DNA from: an uncultured Sutterella sp.
Lineage (GTDB): Bacteria > Pseudomonadota > Gammaproteobacteria > Burkholderiales > Burkholderiaceae_F
Direction of reading: 5' to 3'
Length of the DNA: 28,125 nt
Assembly (NCBI GenBank): GCA_900538905.1
Contig: UPZS01000027.1
Location: 1-28,125, forward strand
Shown here piece after piece: positions 15,247-24,872 of the stretch. How positions within the stretch are numbered: position 1 is the stretch's first letter; every line of letters begins with the position of its first letter. The notes beneath the pieces are model-generated. The model searched no databases. It worked only from the letters and a program-made list of their open reading frames with translations, and was not told the DNA's origin. Both the position numbers and the translations under genes were made by a program.

Positions 15247-16356
15247 TTACTTCTTTTCAACAAGCGTGACAGGCTGCTTGTCGCGCATACGTTGAATCTG
15301 ATCAGTCACGACTTTGTCTCCGGCTTCGAGCCCCGAAAGAATGATCCAGTCCGTGTCTTTCCAGAGGCCGACTGTTACGGGAACCGCGCGAGCGACGTCG
15401 CCGCGAATGACGTATACCTGATAGGTTCCGTCGGGCTTTTGAATGACGGAGCGCTGCGGTACACGGATTGCGTGTTTTTCAACGCGCGTTTGGAGTTGAA
15501 CGTGCACAAACTGACCGGGAACAACGCCCGGCGTTCCGGCCGGTACTTTGGCGCGCATCATCAGCGATGCGCTTGTGGGGTCAATCTGGCGAGCAACATA
15601 ATCAAGCTTGGCGTCCACTGTCTTTCCGTTGTCCAGACGCAGGCGCACTTTGTTCTCGAGAGTGATGGTCGCGCCATCAAGGTCGCGTTCGCTCACGGCA
15701 AACACAATGCGCATTTCTTCGGGCTGCGTGATCGTGGCCAGAAGCGTGTCGGTGGCGCTTACAAGCGTGCCTGTGTTGACAAGCGAGCGACTCACGATGC
15801 CGTCGCTGGTGGCTTTGACGGCGGTACGCTCCAAATTGATGCGGGCACTCTCTTCATTGGCCCTGGCCATGCGAAGGTTCGCAACGCGAATGTCCACGGC
15901 GCTTTGCGCATCGTCCCAGGTTTTCTTGCTGGTGGCCTTGGATTCGTAGAGCCGCTTGTATCGCTCGGCTTCGCGCCGTTCCTGCACAAGTTGCGCTTCA
16001 ACTTGCTTGCGTTCGGCGACGGCAGCGTTGTAGGCGGCACGGTACGTATCTTGATCAATCAAAAAGAGCGTATCGCCTTCTTTGACGCGATCGCCTTCCT
16101 TGTAGGCAATTTTTTCAAGGATACCGGAAACTTGTGCGCGTACCTCGGCTTGCTTAACACCTTCGGTTTCGCCCAGTGCTTCGACCCAGATGTTTTCATC
16201 GGCGATCGTGGCAGAGACGTAAGTGACGGGAATCGGCGGGCGTTGCAACTGGACAGCTTTTTTTTCCTGGCATCCCGTAAGCAACAAAGCGGAACACATC
16301 AGTCCAGCGCAAGCGGCAAAACCCGCACGAGCGAAAGAGCGAGGCAATAAAGTCAT
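15247..16356 (-). CDS. RND efflux periplasmic adaptor lipoprotein (AcrA/MexA-like)
   Basis: This 369-residue membrane-fusion protein has a lipoprotein signal: hydrophobic AGFAACAGLMCSALL followed by lipobox LLTG-Cys29. The adaptor order is clear: a lipoyl half (VEALGETEGVKQAEVRAQVSG, then ILEKIAYKEGDRVKEGDTLFLID), an alpha hairpin (YNAAVAERKQVEAQLVQERR to ARINLE), the second lipoyl half (TAVKATSDGIVSRSLVNTG), and beta-barrel and membrane-proximal domains to the end. It links the pump to the outer-membrane channel. ATG 16356 gives a normal signal peptide; the frame stays open to 16473 but that extension is not signal-like. A small GTTGTT/AACAAC hairpin directly precedes the start, and no good Shine-Dalgarno is seen. 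A tnpB element ends about 227 bp upstream, within the likely promoter region. Confidence 0.95.
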   Translation of the reverse strand: MTLLPRSFARAGFAACAGLMCSALLLTGCQEKKAVQLQRPPIPVTYVSATIADENIWVEALGETEGVKQAEVRAQVSGILEKIAYKEGDRVKEGDTLFLIDQDTYRAAYNAAVAERKQVEAQLVQERREAERYKRLYESKATSKKTWDDAQSAVDIRVANLRMARANEESARINLERTAVKATSDGIVSRSLVNTGTLVSATDTLLATITQPEEMRIVFAVSERDLDGATITLENKVRLRLDNGKTVDAKLDYVARQIDPTSASLMMRAKVPAGTPGVVPGQFVHVQLQTRVEKHAIRVPQRSVIQKPDGTYQVYVIRGDVARAVPVTVGLWKDTDWIILSGLEAGDKVVTDQIQRMRDKQPVTLVEKK

Positions 16357-16582
16357 GTTGTTTTTGAGAACAACGCCGCCGAGCCCGCGTGCACAGCGCA
16401 CCCGAGCCGTTGACAACGCCGTTTGAGCATATGAATTTGTAAGACTTAACTGACTAGTTGGGGTGAATCCCATATTGTGCCGAGCTTTGCGGGCAAAATG
16501 GGACGCCCAAAGCAGTAGTAACCCTTAATTTTAGAAACTTGATTGAGATCAGTGTAGTCGGAAGCTGCCAAAAATAGGTCAA
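16357..16582 (-). promoter_or_regulatory. Upstream region of the efflux operon
   Basis: This non-coding stretch should hold the adaptor-gene promoter. On the minus strand TTGACC at 16582-16577 is the best -35-like hexamer and it directly touches the end of the tnpB element. The hexamer 17 bp further (GACTAC) is a poor -10. No operator with a clear inverted repeat, and no small gene, was found. Confidence 0.35.
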
Positions 16583-16720
16583 TTGACATCCTCCCACCGA
16601 CTCACGACGGGGGATTCCTGCTGGCTGGCATTGCCTGCTGCAAGTTGGTTTCTGTTGCTGATCCCCAACGGGATTCACTTCACAGACGATCCGAGCCTGC
16701 CCGGCTCTTCCTTAGGATAT
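16583..16720 (-). ncRNA. Omega-RNA (reRNA) of the TnpB element, 3' part
   Basis: On the minus strand AATCCCCCG, a loop, CGGTGGGAGGATGTCAA forms the terminal omega-RNA stem: CCCCCG pairs with CGGUGGG with one bulged U (16591-16616). The invariant-looking GGAGGATGTCAA end follows. Omega-RNAs overlap the 3' end of tnpB and continue beyond the element as the guide, which here would start TTGACCTATTTTTGGC (16582 downward). The 5' limit given is approximate. Confidence 0.65.
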
Positions 16721-17888
16721 TCCCTGCGGCTACAACGTCTGCATTGGACGTGTGGCCGCATTTCACACAACAAAACAATGCTTGCGTAGGCCGGTTTTCA
16801 CTTGCTATATGCCCGCAGTGCGGACATGTTTGACTTGTGTACTGCGGTGCCACAGCATCCACATACCCTCCCGCTTTGAAAACCTGCCACTCAAGAATGC
16901 GCCGGAAAGCTCCGGGGGCAACGCGCTGCAAAGAACGGTTCAAGCCGCTTTTTGCCTTGATGTTGCTTCCCGGCTCCTCAATCGTTCCCCGGGCGCTTTT
17001 CGTCATATTCCGAACTTGCAGATCCTCAATTGCCACCCAGCCATACTTCTGCGCTATGGCTCTGGCAGTCTTGAACATGAAGTCCTTGCGGATATTGCGA
17101 ATGCGCCGGTGCAAGTTGGCAATCTTTTCTTTCAGTCTCCTGCGCTTACGGCTCGGGACTTTCTTGTCAAAGTCAGCCGCCTTGCCCAGTTTTGCCAGTT
17201 TCTGCCTTGAGGTTTTATTACTCTCAAGCTGCTTCTGGTAAACCGCGATTCTGTCTTCGAGCTTTTGTATCTCGTTTACGTCCAGCCGATAGACCGTGCC
17301 GTCACTTAACTGGACGGTACGGACAATGCCAAGGTCAATGCCGACCTCACCGTTTCGCGTTGCCTGTGGCTGAAAATTCTCAATCTCCGTACAGACGGAC
17401 ACGTACCAGCGCCTGGCTTCAATGGAAATTGTGAGATTTTTGACTTTTCCCTGAATGTCGCGTGATTTACGGTACCGTACAAACCCGATTTTGGGAATGC
17501 GGATGCGGGCGTTGGCTTCGTCAAAGTCGCCTTTTAGAAGCTGAGGCAGACGAAACGAGTCACCGTCACCACGGGCCTTAAACTGGACCATGCCGCCTTT
17601 GTGCTGTTTAAAGCGCATCAGTCCGCGGTCAAGATCCTTGAGTGCCTGCTGCAAAGTCTGGGCCGGTGATTCAGACAACCAAAGACTGGAATCGTCTTTT
17701 TTCCAGCCAACCAGCTGAGAGGCTAGTTCCTTGTAGGAGACAAACGGCTGTTTGGTTTCAAGCTGCCGAAGCTGAATTTCAACTGCCTTGTTATAGACGT
17801 ATCGGCAATTACCTACAAACTGAGCACACTTAGCCCGCTGTTCGGGCTTCAGAATGAGTTCGAATTTGTAGGCGCAGTTGACTTTCAT
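16680..17888 (-). CDS. tnpB: TnpB RNA-guided endonuclease, intact
   Basis: This 402-residue TnpB is the likely ancestor type of Cas12 nucleases. The RuvC triad is complete: Asp185 in VGIDLGIVRTV, Glu288 in WVAIEDLQV and Asp384 in SNADVVAAGNIL. The zinc ribbon has CPHCGH (355-360) and CVKCGH (374-379). The N-terminal REC/wedge region is complete (MKVNCAYKFELILKPEQ onward), and length is normal. The protein should cut DNA matching the omega-RNA guide next to a TAM, helping retain the element. ATG 17888 is the only good start, though no clear Shine-Dalgarno is seen. With no tnpA nearby, movement would depend on a transposase from elsewhere. All catalytic residues being intact argues against a nuclease-dead TldR-type repressor. 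Confidence 0.96.
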   Translation of the reverse strand: MKVNCAYKFELILKPEQRAKCAQFVGNCRYVYNKAVEIQLRQLETKQPFVSYKELASQLVGWKKDDSSLWLSESPAQTLQQALKDLDRGLMRFKQHKGGMVQFKARGDGDSFRLPQLLKGDFDEANARIRIPKIGFVRYRKSRDIQGKVKNLTISIEARRWYVSVCTEIENFQPQATRNGEVGIDLGIVRTVQLSDGTVYRLDVNEIQKLEDRIAVYQKQLESNKTSRQKLAKLGKAADFDKKVPSRKRRRLKEKIANLHRRIRNIRKDFMFKTARAIAQKYGWVAIEDLQVRNMTKSARGTIEEPGSNIKAKSGLNRSLQRVAPGAFRRILEWQVFKAGGYVDAVAPQYTSQTCPHCGHIASENRPTQALFCCVKCGHTSNADVVAAGNILRKSRAGSDRL

Positions 17889-17939
17889 GCGTGAGATCTT
17901 ACTAAAGAATATGATTTTTGTATACTTTTACCAAATCTC

Positions 17940-17983
17940 AACGCCATTCATCCACCAGCTCACGCAGGCGGTCTTCTGGCGTT
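17940..17983 (-). repeat. Inverted repeat between tnpB and the aminopeptidase; possible left end
   Basis: AACGCC (17940-17945) and GGCGTT (17978-17983) are perfectly complementary around an imperfect inner stem. The position fits the left-end hairpin of an IS605-type element. The same bases also read as a protein-like continuation of the aminopeptidase frame, so the origin is ambiguous. Confidence 0.35.
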
Positions 17984-17985
17984 AG

Positions 17986-19797
17986 TTAGATAATTTCAGT
18001 AGCTCGCTCAAGCCACTTGCGAGCGCGAGGGCTCAAAAGAGGCATGAGTTCTTCGCGTACTCGATTGTGATAGTCGTTGACCCAGTTGATTTCCACCGGT
18101 GTCATCATGGCGGTTTTGATGAGCCGCGTCTCGATCGGTGCCAGAGAAAGCGTTTGCATGCGTAGCATCGGTTGCATGGCTGAAAGCATGGTTTCGTCAA
18201 CCACGGGGGTCACCAGGTTTTCCGTGCGGATACCGTATTGCCCCGCACGATAAAGTCCGGGTTCGTTGGAAAGCACAAGTCCCGGGACGACGCGGGAGTT
18301 TTCTTTGACAGGAGCTCGGGGGGAAATGCTCACGGGGCCTTCATGTACAGAAAGGAAAAAACCCACGCCGTGACCTGTACCGTGCCCGAAATCGGCTCCG
18401 ATCTCCCACAGGGGAGCGCGCACGAGCGTATCGAGCTGACTGCCGAACACGCCCTTCGGAAAAACAGTGGTGGCAAGAGCAATGTGGCCTCTCAGAACGG
18501 CAGTGAAGTCGGACTTCATAGCGTCAGTGGCGCGACCGATCAGAATCGTACGGGTGATGTCGGTGGTGCCGCCTTCGTATTGGCCGCCCGAGTCGATCAA
18601 AAGCAGAGTGTCGGCGTCCGACTGCAGGTTGGCATTGTTGCCCGTGAGCGGGTTGTAGTGCGGTAAGGCCGCATTGGCGCCGAACGCGACGATTGCGGGG
18701 AAACTGTCACACACAAATCCTTTGCGCTTGGCGCGTTCGGCGTGCAGCATCTCGGCAAGCTCCTGCTCTGTGGGCGTCTCGCCATCCCAGAGCATTTCAT
18801 CGAGTCGAGCGAAAAATTCGCATAAAGCGGCTCCGTCTTGCCGCATTGTTTCTTTCAAAAGCTCAAGCTCAGCCTTGTTTTTGCGGCTCTTTAACAGCGC
18901 CGTGGGACGCTCTCCGGCTACAACATAAGCGGAACTTTCTTGCTCCAAAAGGGCATAGACGGCGTGGTTGACGGCATCGGCGTCAAGAAGCACGCGGTGC
19001 CCGTTGAGGTGCTGAGCGATGTGTGCACGACGATCGGAGTAGGCGACAACGGAAATGCCGTTTGTCTTGAGGTGCTTTTTGACGTCGGCCGTTTGGATTT
19101 TCGTCGGATCAACGTAAAGCGTGACGTCTTCATCCGTGACGAGGAGATAGGACGTGAAAACAGGAGTACACGCGATGTCTCTGCCGCGCAAATTGGTGAG
19201 CCACGCAACGTCTTCAAGCGTGCCGAGTAAAAGCGAGTCGGCGCCTGTCGCATGCACGGCTTTGCGAACCTTTTCGAGCTTATGGGCGACAGATTCCTGA
19301 GCGTTCGTAAAGACCGAGATAGGAGCGGCATCGGGATGGGGGCGACCTTTCCATACGTGATCTGTCACAGAAATGTAGCCCGTCAAAATCATTCCGCGTT
19401 CGGAAAATGCGATTTCAAAGCGGCGGAAGTCGTTTTCGGAAATGGTAAGCGGATCGCAGCCGACCTGTGCATTTTCAGGAAGGTTCTCACAGAGCCATTG
19501 ACGAGCGTTGGGGACGCCTTCAGCGCCAAAACGCATGAGTTCGATGCCGGAGCCTTCAAGTTGTCGTGCGGCTTGCTCCCAATAGCGACTGTCGGTCCAA
19601 AGAAGGGCGCGATCGGCCGTTATGACCATGCAGCCGTAGGATCCCGTAAAGCCCGAAAGATAACGCAGAAACATCCAGTGTTTGGGCAGGTGTTCGCTCA
19701 GATGGGGATCAGCGGATGTAACGAGCCAGGCGTTTAGCCCAAGGAATTGAATTTCGTCGCGCAGAGCTTGCAAGCGTTGGGTAACAGAAGTGGACAT
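17986..19797 (-). CDS. Aminopeptidase P family protein (M24B, long three-domain form)
   Basis: This 603-residue peptidase removes N-terminal residues that precede proline. It has two creatinase-type N-terminal domains (about 1-165 and 165-305), a pita-bread M24 domain (about 310-530) and the extra C-terminal segment found in long, eukaryotic APP1-like forms. The metal ligands are intact: Asp402 (LLIDSG), Asp413 (TTDITRT), His476 (GHGTGHGVG), Glu512 (SNEPGLY) and Glu526 (IRTENL). His380 of LPHYNP is also conserved. It lacks a signal peptide and should be cytosolic. ATG 19797 was chosen; a TTG at 19815 would start inside the GGAG stretch. A terminator-like hairpin sits in its leader at 19814-19833. 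The tnpB insertion lies just past its stop codon. Confidence 0.94.
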   Translation of the reverse strand: MSTSVTQRLQALRDEIQFLGLNAWLVTSADPHLSEHLPKHWMFLRYLSGFTGSYGCMVITADRALLWTDSRYWEQAARQLEGSGIELMRFGAEGVPNARQWLCENLPENAQVGCDPLTISENDFRRFEIAFSERGMILTGYISVTDHVWKGRPHPDAAPISVFTNAQESVAHKLEKVRKAVHATGADSLLLGTLEDVAWLTNLRGRDIACTPVFTSYLLVTDEDVTLYVDPTKIQTADVKKHLKTNGISVVAYSDRRAHIAQHLNGHRVLLDADAVNHAVYALLEQESSAYVVAGERPTALLKSRKNKAELELLKETMRQDGAALCEFFARLDEMLWDGETPTEQELAEMLHAERAKRKGFVCDSFPAIVAFGANAALPHYNPLTGNNANLQSDADTLLLIDSGGQYEGGTTDITRTILIGRATDAMKSDFTAVLRGHIALATTVFPKGVFGSQLDTLVRAPLWEIGADFGHGTGHGVGFFLSVHEGPVSISPRAPVKENSRVVPGLVLSNEPGLYRAGQYGIRTENLVTPVVDETMLSAMQPMLRMQTLSLAPIETRLIKTAMMTPVEINWVNDYHNRVREELMPLLSPRARKWLERATEII

Positions 19798-19813
19798 AAG
19801 AAATCGGTTCTCC

Positions 19814-19848
19814 AAAAAAGACCTTGAGGTCTTGGCACATCCATTCTA
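19814..19848 (-). promoter_or_regulatory. Leader hairpin (possible attenuator) and -10 hexamer before the aminopeptidase gene
   Basis: On the minus strand TAGAAT (19848-19843) can serve as a -10, with a weak -35. A few bases later AAGACCT/AGGTCTT (19833-19818, 2-nt loop) forms a perfect 7-bp stem followed directly by TTTT and then GGAG. This is terminator-shaped and sits just before the ribosome-binding region, so it could attenuate or gate translation. Confidence 0.45.
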
Positions 19849-19880
19849 GGAACTTGAAAGCGGAAAAGCGGCCGAAGGAA

Positions 19881-19910
19881 AGAAAACGCCGTCGAAATAA
19901 ATCGGCGGCG
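19881..19910 (-). terminator. Terminator after the small lipoprotein gene
   Basis: On the minus strand CGCCGCCGA pairs with TCGACGGCG (one mismatch) and is followed by TTTTCTTTC. It lies about 22 bases past the stop codon at 19933 and would end the helicase-lipoprotein transcript. Confidence 0.78.
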
Positions 19911-19932
19911 CATCGTTGCAAGGATTTTTGCG

Positions 19933-20319
19933 TTAGAAAAGCTTGATGATCTGAATGGTGAGCGGCATCTCCACGACGCCGTCGTGCGATGTTTCGCTTC
20001 CGATGTCGACGCTTATCAAACGCCAGCCCGCATCGCGCATTTCAATCAATGTGGCTTGTACGTCAAACTCAGGGCACGAAAACACAATGTCGTTGAGGGC
20101 GCGCTGAGCCGACAGAGGCTGCATTGAGGTGCAGGTGAGCTGTTTGCGGTCACCTGCCTCCATGAGCGCCGACAGGTTCTTGGTCTCGGGACGAGATTCC
20201 GTATCTATGGCCTGGCCTTCGATACCGGGCTGCACGGCACAGCCGGCAATAAACGCGGCGACCGCGGCAAGAGCAGCGGCGCCGAAGCGAAATGAAAAAG
20301 TAGATTGGCGAGCGGTCAT
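19933..20319 (-). CDS. Small lipoprotein of unknown function
   Basis: This 128-residue protein begins with a lipoprotein signal peptide: basic start MTARQSTFSFRF, hydrophobic GAAALAAVAAFIA and lipobox IAGC at Cys27. The mature part is about 100 residues with two further cysteines (LTCTSMQ and VFSCPEF) that could form a disulfide in the periplasm. I do not recognise the family. The segment LNDIVFSCPEFDVQATLIEMRDAGWRLISVDIG is compact and looks structured. It starts 10 bp after the helicase stop, so it is probably co-transcribed with it, and ends before the terminator at 19881-19910. LolCD, encoded in the same window, would be the general machinery for sorting it to the outer membrane. Residue 28 is Ala, not Asp, so no inner-membrane retention is expected by the usual +2 rule. 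Confidence 0.88.
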   Translation of the reverse strand: MTARQSTFSFRFGAAALAAVAAFIAGCAVQPGIEGQAIDTESRPETKNLSALMEAGDRKQLTCTSMQPLSAQRALNDIVFSCPEFDVQATLIEMRDAGWRLISVDIGSETSHDGVVEMPLTIQIIKLF

Positions 20320-20329
20320 AACGGGGATT

Positions 20330-22165
<1,836 letters not shown>

Positions 22166-22188
22166 AGTTTTACTTATTTTTGGTAGAG

Positions 22189-22258
22189 ACCGACTTTGTC
22201 GTCTATTGGCACAACAAAAGGGCGGTGCACTGGGTGCACCGTCTTAAACAAAGTCGGT
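22189..22258 (-). promoter_or_regulatory. Structured leader upstream of the DEAD-box helicase
   Basis: ACCGACTTTGT (22189-22199) and ACAAAGTCGGT (22248-22258) are perfect 11-bp inverted repeats. Nested between them is a second perfect hairpin, CGGTGCAC/GTGCACCG, with a 3-nt loop (22223-22241). The whole folds as a long stem with an internal arm, ending 24 bp before the GTG start. In the mRNA this could be a control structure, possibly a substrate for the helicase itself. The lack of a T-run argues against a terminator. Confidence 0.6.
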
Positions 22259-22508
22259 TTGAAAATTGGTTCATGAGCGGCTCAAGCCTTCAGCGCCGGA
22301 TAGGTCGGGCGCCCAATAGCCGCAATACTTAAAAAGACAGTTTCAGGCTCAAGGCTTCGGAGCACTACACAGCCTGCATTTGAACAAAGCAGGAAAAGGC
22401 GCTGATTGTAACGGGAAGACGAGTGTTTGTGCGTCAAACGGACAAATTTCTTTGCGTCAGAAAACGGATGCGATCAAGTTGAGAGGAAATATCAGTATTC
22501 TTTTTGCC
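22259..22508. other. Intergenic region between the divergent helicase and dinB genes
   Basis: Promoters for both genes must lie here or in the helicase leader. I see two similar stretches, GGCTCAAGCCTTC (near 22274) and GGCTCAAGGCTTC (near 22350). No convincing -35/-10 pair and no LexA-like operator were found, and no small gene is supported. Confidence 0.5.
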
Positions 22509-23600
22509 ATGAGCACTTCCGAACCTACATTTGTCAACGTCACCAACCGCAAGATCATCCATATCGATATGGATGCGTTTTTTGCTTCCGTGGAGCAGCG
22601 TGACCATCCGGAGTTGCGCGGCAAGCCTGTGGCAGTGGGGCACGCCGATTCGAGAGGCGTGGTGGCGACGGCAAGCTACGAAGCCCGAAAATTCGGCGTG
22701 CATAGTGCTATGCCGAGTTCGCGAGCCAAGATGCTTTGTCCGCAGCTGGTCTTTATCGAAGGCCGCATGAGTCATTACAAAGAAGTCGGCATGCAGATCC
22801 GCGAGATTTTTCACCGGTATACGGATCTGGTGGAGCCGATTTCGATTGACGAAGCGTATCTCGATGTCACAAATAACAAAATGGAAATCGCGCTTGGCGT
22901 TGATGTTGCCAAGCGGATCAAGGCAGACATTCGCAACGAGTTGCACCTGGTTGCAAGCGCCGGCGTTTCCTACAACAAGTTCTTGGCAAAGGTTGCCTCC
23001 GACTGGCGCAAGCCCGACGGGCTGTGCACGATTCATCCTTCGCGGGCTCAGCACTTCATTGAACAGCTTCCCATCAAGGCGTTTTGGGGCGTGGGTCCTG
23101 TGACGGAGGAAAAATTTCTCAAGATGGGAGTCAAGACCGGAGCGGATCTTTTGAAAATGCCCCTGGCAGAACTCGTGTCGCATTTCGGGCAAGCGGGCGT
23201 AACGTACTACAAGTTTGCGCGCGGCATTGACGATCGTCCGGTGCAGTCGGAGCGCGTCCGCAAGAGCGTGGGTTGCGAGGTGACCTATGAAGTGGACATT
23301 CCGGATCGGGCTTTCGTTCTGGAAGAAATCGGAGTTCTTGCTGACGATCTGCTCAAGCGGCTTAACCGCAGTCGGTTTGTCGGCACAACATTGACGCTAA
23401 AGGTGCGGTTTTTTGATTTCCGCACCGTGACGAGAAGTCTGACGGCCGATGCCCCGTTGGTGGACAAAGACTCGATTGTTCGGGCTGCAACGGCTTTGCT
23501 CACGGACGTTGATATTCCGTCGCGTGGCGTTCGATTGCTGGGACTCTCGGTGAGTTCACCCGTCGAAGAGCAAAACGAACGCCAGGGCGTTCTCTTCTGA
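22509..23600 (+). CDS. dinB: DNA polymerase IV
   Basis: This 363-residue Y-family polymerase copies damaged templates. The metal-binding residues are Asp20 (IIHIDMDAFFASVEQ) and Asp114/Glu115 (ISIDEAYLD). The steric-gate region FFASVEQRD, the YxxR-type SYEARKFGV and the little-finger domain (RKSVGCEVTYEVDI to the end) are present. The C-terminus ends NERQGVLF, resembling the beta-clamp binding tail QxxLF. ATG 22509 was chosen because the polymerase core starts 14 residues later. The frame stays open to 22380, but the extra residues are not family-like. The nearest GAGAGG is about 20 bases upstream, longer than usual. No SOS box is apparent by eye. It converges on the ATPase gene 23636-24865. 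Confidence 0.96.
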   Translation: MSTSEPTFVNVTNRKIIHIDMDAFFASVEQRDHPELRGKPVAVGHADSRGVVATASYEARKFGVHSAMPSSRAKMLCPQLVFIEGRMSHYKEVGMQIREIFHRYTDLVEPISIDEAYLDVTNNKMEIALGVDVAKRIKADIRNELHLVASAGVSYNKFLAKVASDWRKPDGLCTIHPSRAQHFIEQLPIKAFWGVGPVTEEKFLKMGVKTGADLLKMPLAELVSHFGQAGVTYYKFARGIDDRPVQSERVRKSVGCEVTYEVDIPDRAFVLEEIGVLADDLLKRLNRSRFVGTTLTLKVRFFDFRTVTRSLTADAPLVDKDSIVRAATALLTDVDIPSRGVRLLGLSVSSPVEEQNERQGVLF

Positions 23601-23635
23601 TCGTTTTTTTGTCGAGAGTGCTGGAAGTCAGGTTT

Positions 23636-24865
23636 TCAGCCGCGAAGCAGCGCGCCAAGTTCGGAGACAGAAGCAACCGCGGACTTGCTTCGGTAGGCAT
23701 CTTGGAAAAGTTGCATACAGTCTTGGGGGTGAACGACAGAAACCGTGCTGTCGGGATAATTTTTCAGAAAATATTGAGCATGCCGTGTTGACTTGGTCTG
23801 CGGGGAGAGTTTGCATTCGAAGGCTTCGATTTTTCCGTCCAGAACCTCAAGGAAGTCGATTTCTCTGGGATTCGAACCGGTCGTACGCCAGAAATAGGTT
23901 TGTGTTCCGGTGCGAAGTGTATCGATGAGCTTGCGGCGCTCCATGAAAAAGAAGTTCTCCCACAGCGCGCCGGCGTCGTTGCGGCCGGCCAAGCTTTGGA
24001 AGTTACCGATAAGAGCATTGCGCACACCGTTGTCAAAGAAATAGATTTTTTTTCCTTTCTTCATCTCGTTTGCAAGGTTGCGAGAAAAGGACTGACAAAT
24101 CTGGATGATTGAGCATGCTTGCATGCGTTCAACATAGTCTTCAACAGTGTTGCGACTGATTCCAACTTCTTGAGCCAGTCGGTCATAGGAGATTTCCGAA
24201 CCGACGTAGTGGGCCAAACGTACCAGAATCTTTCGCACAATTTGAGGATGCTTGACAGACTCTTGTTCGTAGAAATCTCGAAGCAAATAGCCTTCGCAAT
24301 AGTCTTCCAGATATGAACGCGCTTTTTCCGGCTCAAGGCAGGCCATCGGCATGAGGCCGTAGACGAGAAAACGCTCTAGGTACGTATTTACCGTGCCCCA
24401 GGAGATTCGCTGAGCGAGTTCGTAAAGCGAAAACGGCCACATCTTGCGTGAGACGACGCGGCCAAGTGCTGATTCCTTAAGTGTTGACAGATAGAAAGAC
24501 GATGAGCTGGTGAGGTAGATATGGCACGGATTTTGCAGTGTTTCGTTTGCATCGACCAGAACCTTGACGATTGTTCCGATGTCGGCAATTTTGTGAGCTT
24601 CGTCAATGACGATATTGGGCGCCTGACTGAGGACATTGAAAACATCGCCCTGGCTCTGAAATCTTAGATCGGCGGCGCTCCCCTCTATATCGCCGTTGAA
24701 CCAACGGCAACCGTTTTGGCCAATGATCTGACGAAGCAATGTGGTTTTGCCGATTCGCCTTGGTCCGAAGATCAGAACGGCACGAACAGGCGACTCTTGC
24801 TCAATCTCGCGTTGGATTGTTCGGGTCAGAAGTGACGATTGTGCGGCGGGTGTCGTTTCTAACAT
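23636..24865 (-). CDS. AAA_14/DUF4143 ATPase with nuclease-like C-terminus
   Basis: This 409-residue protein is of the COG1373 type. Walker A is GPRRIGKTT (34-42) and Walker B NIVIDEAHK (84-92). The sensor-like YLTSSSSFYLSTLKESALGRV follows near 117. WPFSLYEL near 143 is characteristic of the family. A winged/helix-turn-helix region is visible at about 224-248 (ISYDRLAQEVGISRNTVEDYVERM). The DUF4143 part has YFFDNGVRNAL near 275, then REIDFLEVLDGKIEAFECK with Glu335, Asp337, Glu350 and Lys352, the PD-(D/E)XK-like set. Function is unsettled; these genes are very numerous in gut anaerobes and often strain-variable. ATG 24865 fits family length. Its leader holds two 33-bp palindromes (24873-24940) and a GGTTGAC repeat cluster (24948-25077), which suggests self-contained control. 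Confidence 0.9.
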   Translation of the reverse strand: MLETTPAAQSSLLTRTIQREIEQESPVRAVLIFGPRRIGKTTLLRQIIGQNGCRWFNGDIEGSAADLRFQSQGDVFNVLSQAPNIVIDEAHKIADIGTIVKVLVDANETLQNPCHIYLTSSSSFYLSTLKESALGRVVSRKMWPFSLYELAQRISWGTVNTYLERFLVYGLMPMACLEPEKARSYLEDYCEGYLLRDFYEQESVKHPQIVRKILVRLAHYVGSEISYDRLAQEVGISRNTVEDYVERMQACSIIQICQSFSRNLANEMKKGKKIYFFDNGVRNALIGNFQSLAGRNDAGALWENFFFMERRKLIDTLRTGTQTYFWRTTGSNPREIDFLEVLDGKIEAFECKLSPQTKSTRHAQYFLKNYPDSTVSVVHPQDCMQLFQDAYRSKSAVASVSELGALLRG

Positions 24866-24872
24866 GTGTAAA

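Larger units (their letters stand above)
16583..17983 (-). mobile_element. tnpB-only IS200/IS605-family insertion
   Basis: The element consists of an intact tnpB with no tnpA, so it is non-autonomous (IS1341-like group). The right end is set at 16583, where the minus strand reads GGAGGATGTCAA. Ending in TCAA matches right-end cleavage tetranucleotides known from IS605-type elements. The left end is uncertain. It must lie in 17889-17985, where AACGCC (17940-17945) and GGCGTT (17978-17983) could close a left-end hairpin. It sits between the aminopeptidase stop and the efflux operon promoter. Confidence 0.75.

Noticed and set aside
15292..16350. 352-codon open frame opposite the efflux adaptor gene
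   Set aside because: It is a shadow of the well-supported adaptor on the other strand, with no recognisable domain.
16680..17888. Idea that this TnpB is a nuclease-dead TldR-type repressor of the efflux genes
   Set aside because: Asp185, Glu288, Asp384 and the zinc-ribbon cysteines are all present, so it should be an active nuclease.
22380..22508. Longer Pol IV start at 22380
   Set aside because: The additional 43 residues precede the normal catalytic N-terminus and do not resemble family sequence.
23577..23610. Hairpin GAACGCC/GGCGTTC at the end of dinB with a later T-run
   Set aside because: The stem lies inside the coding end and the T-run begins 11 bases after it, which does not fit an intrinsic terminator.
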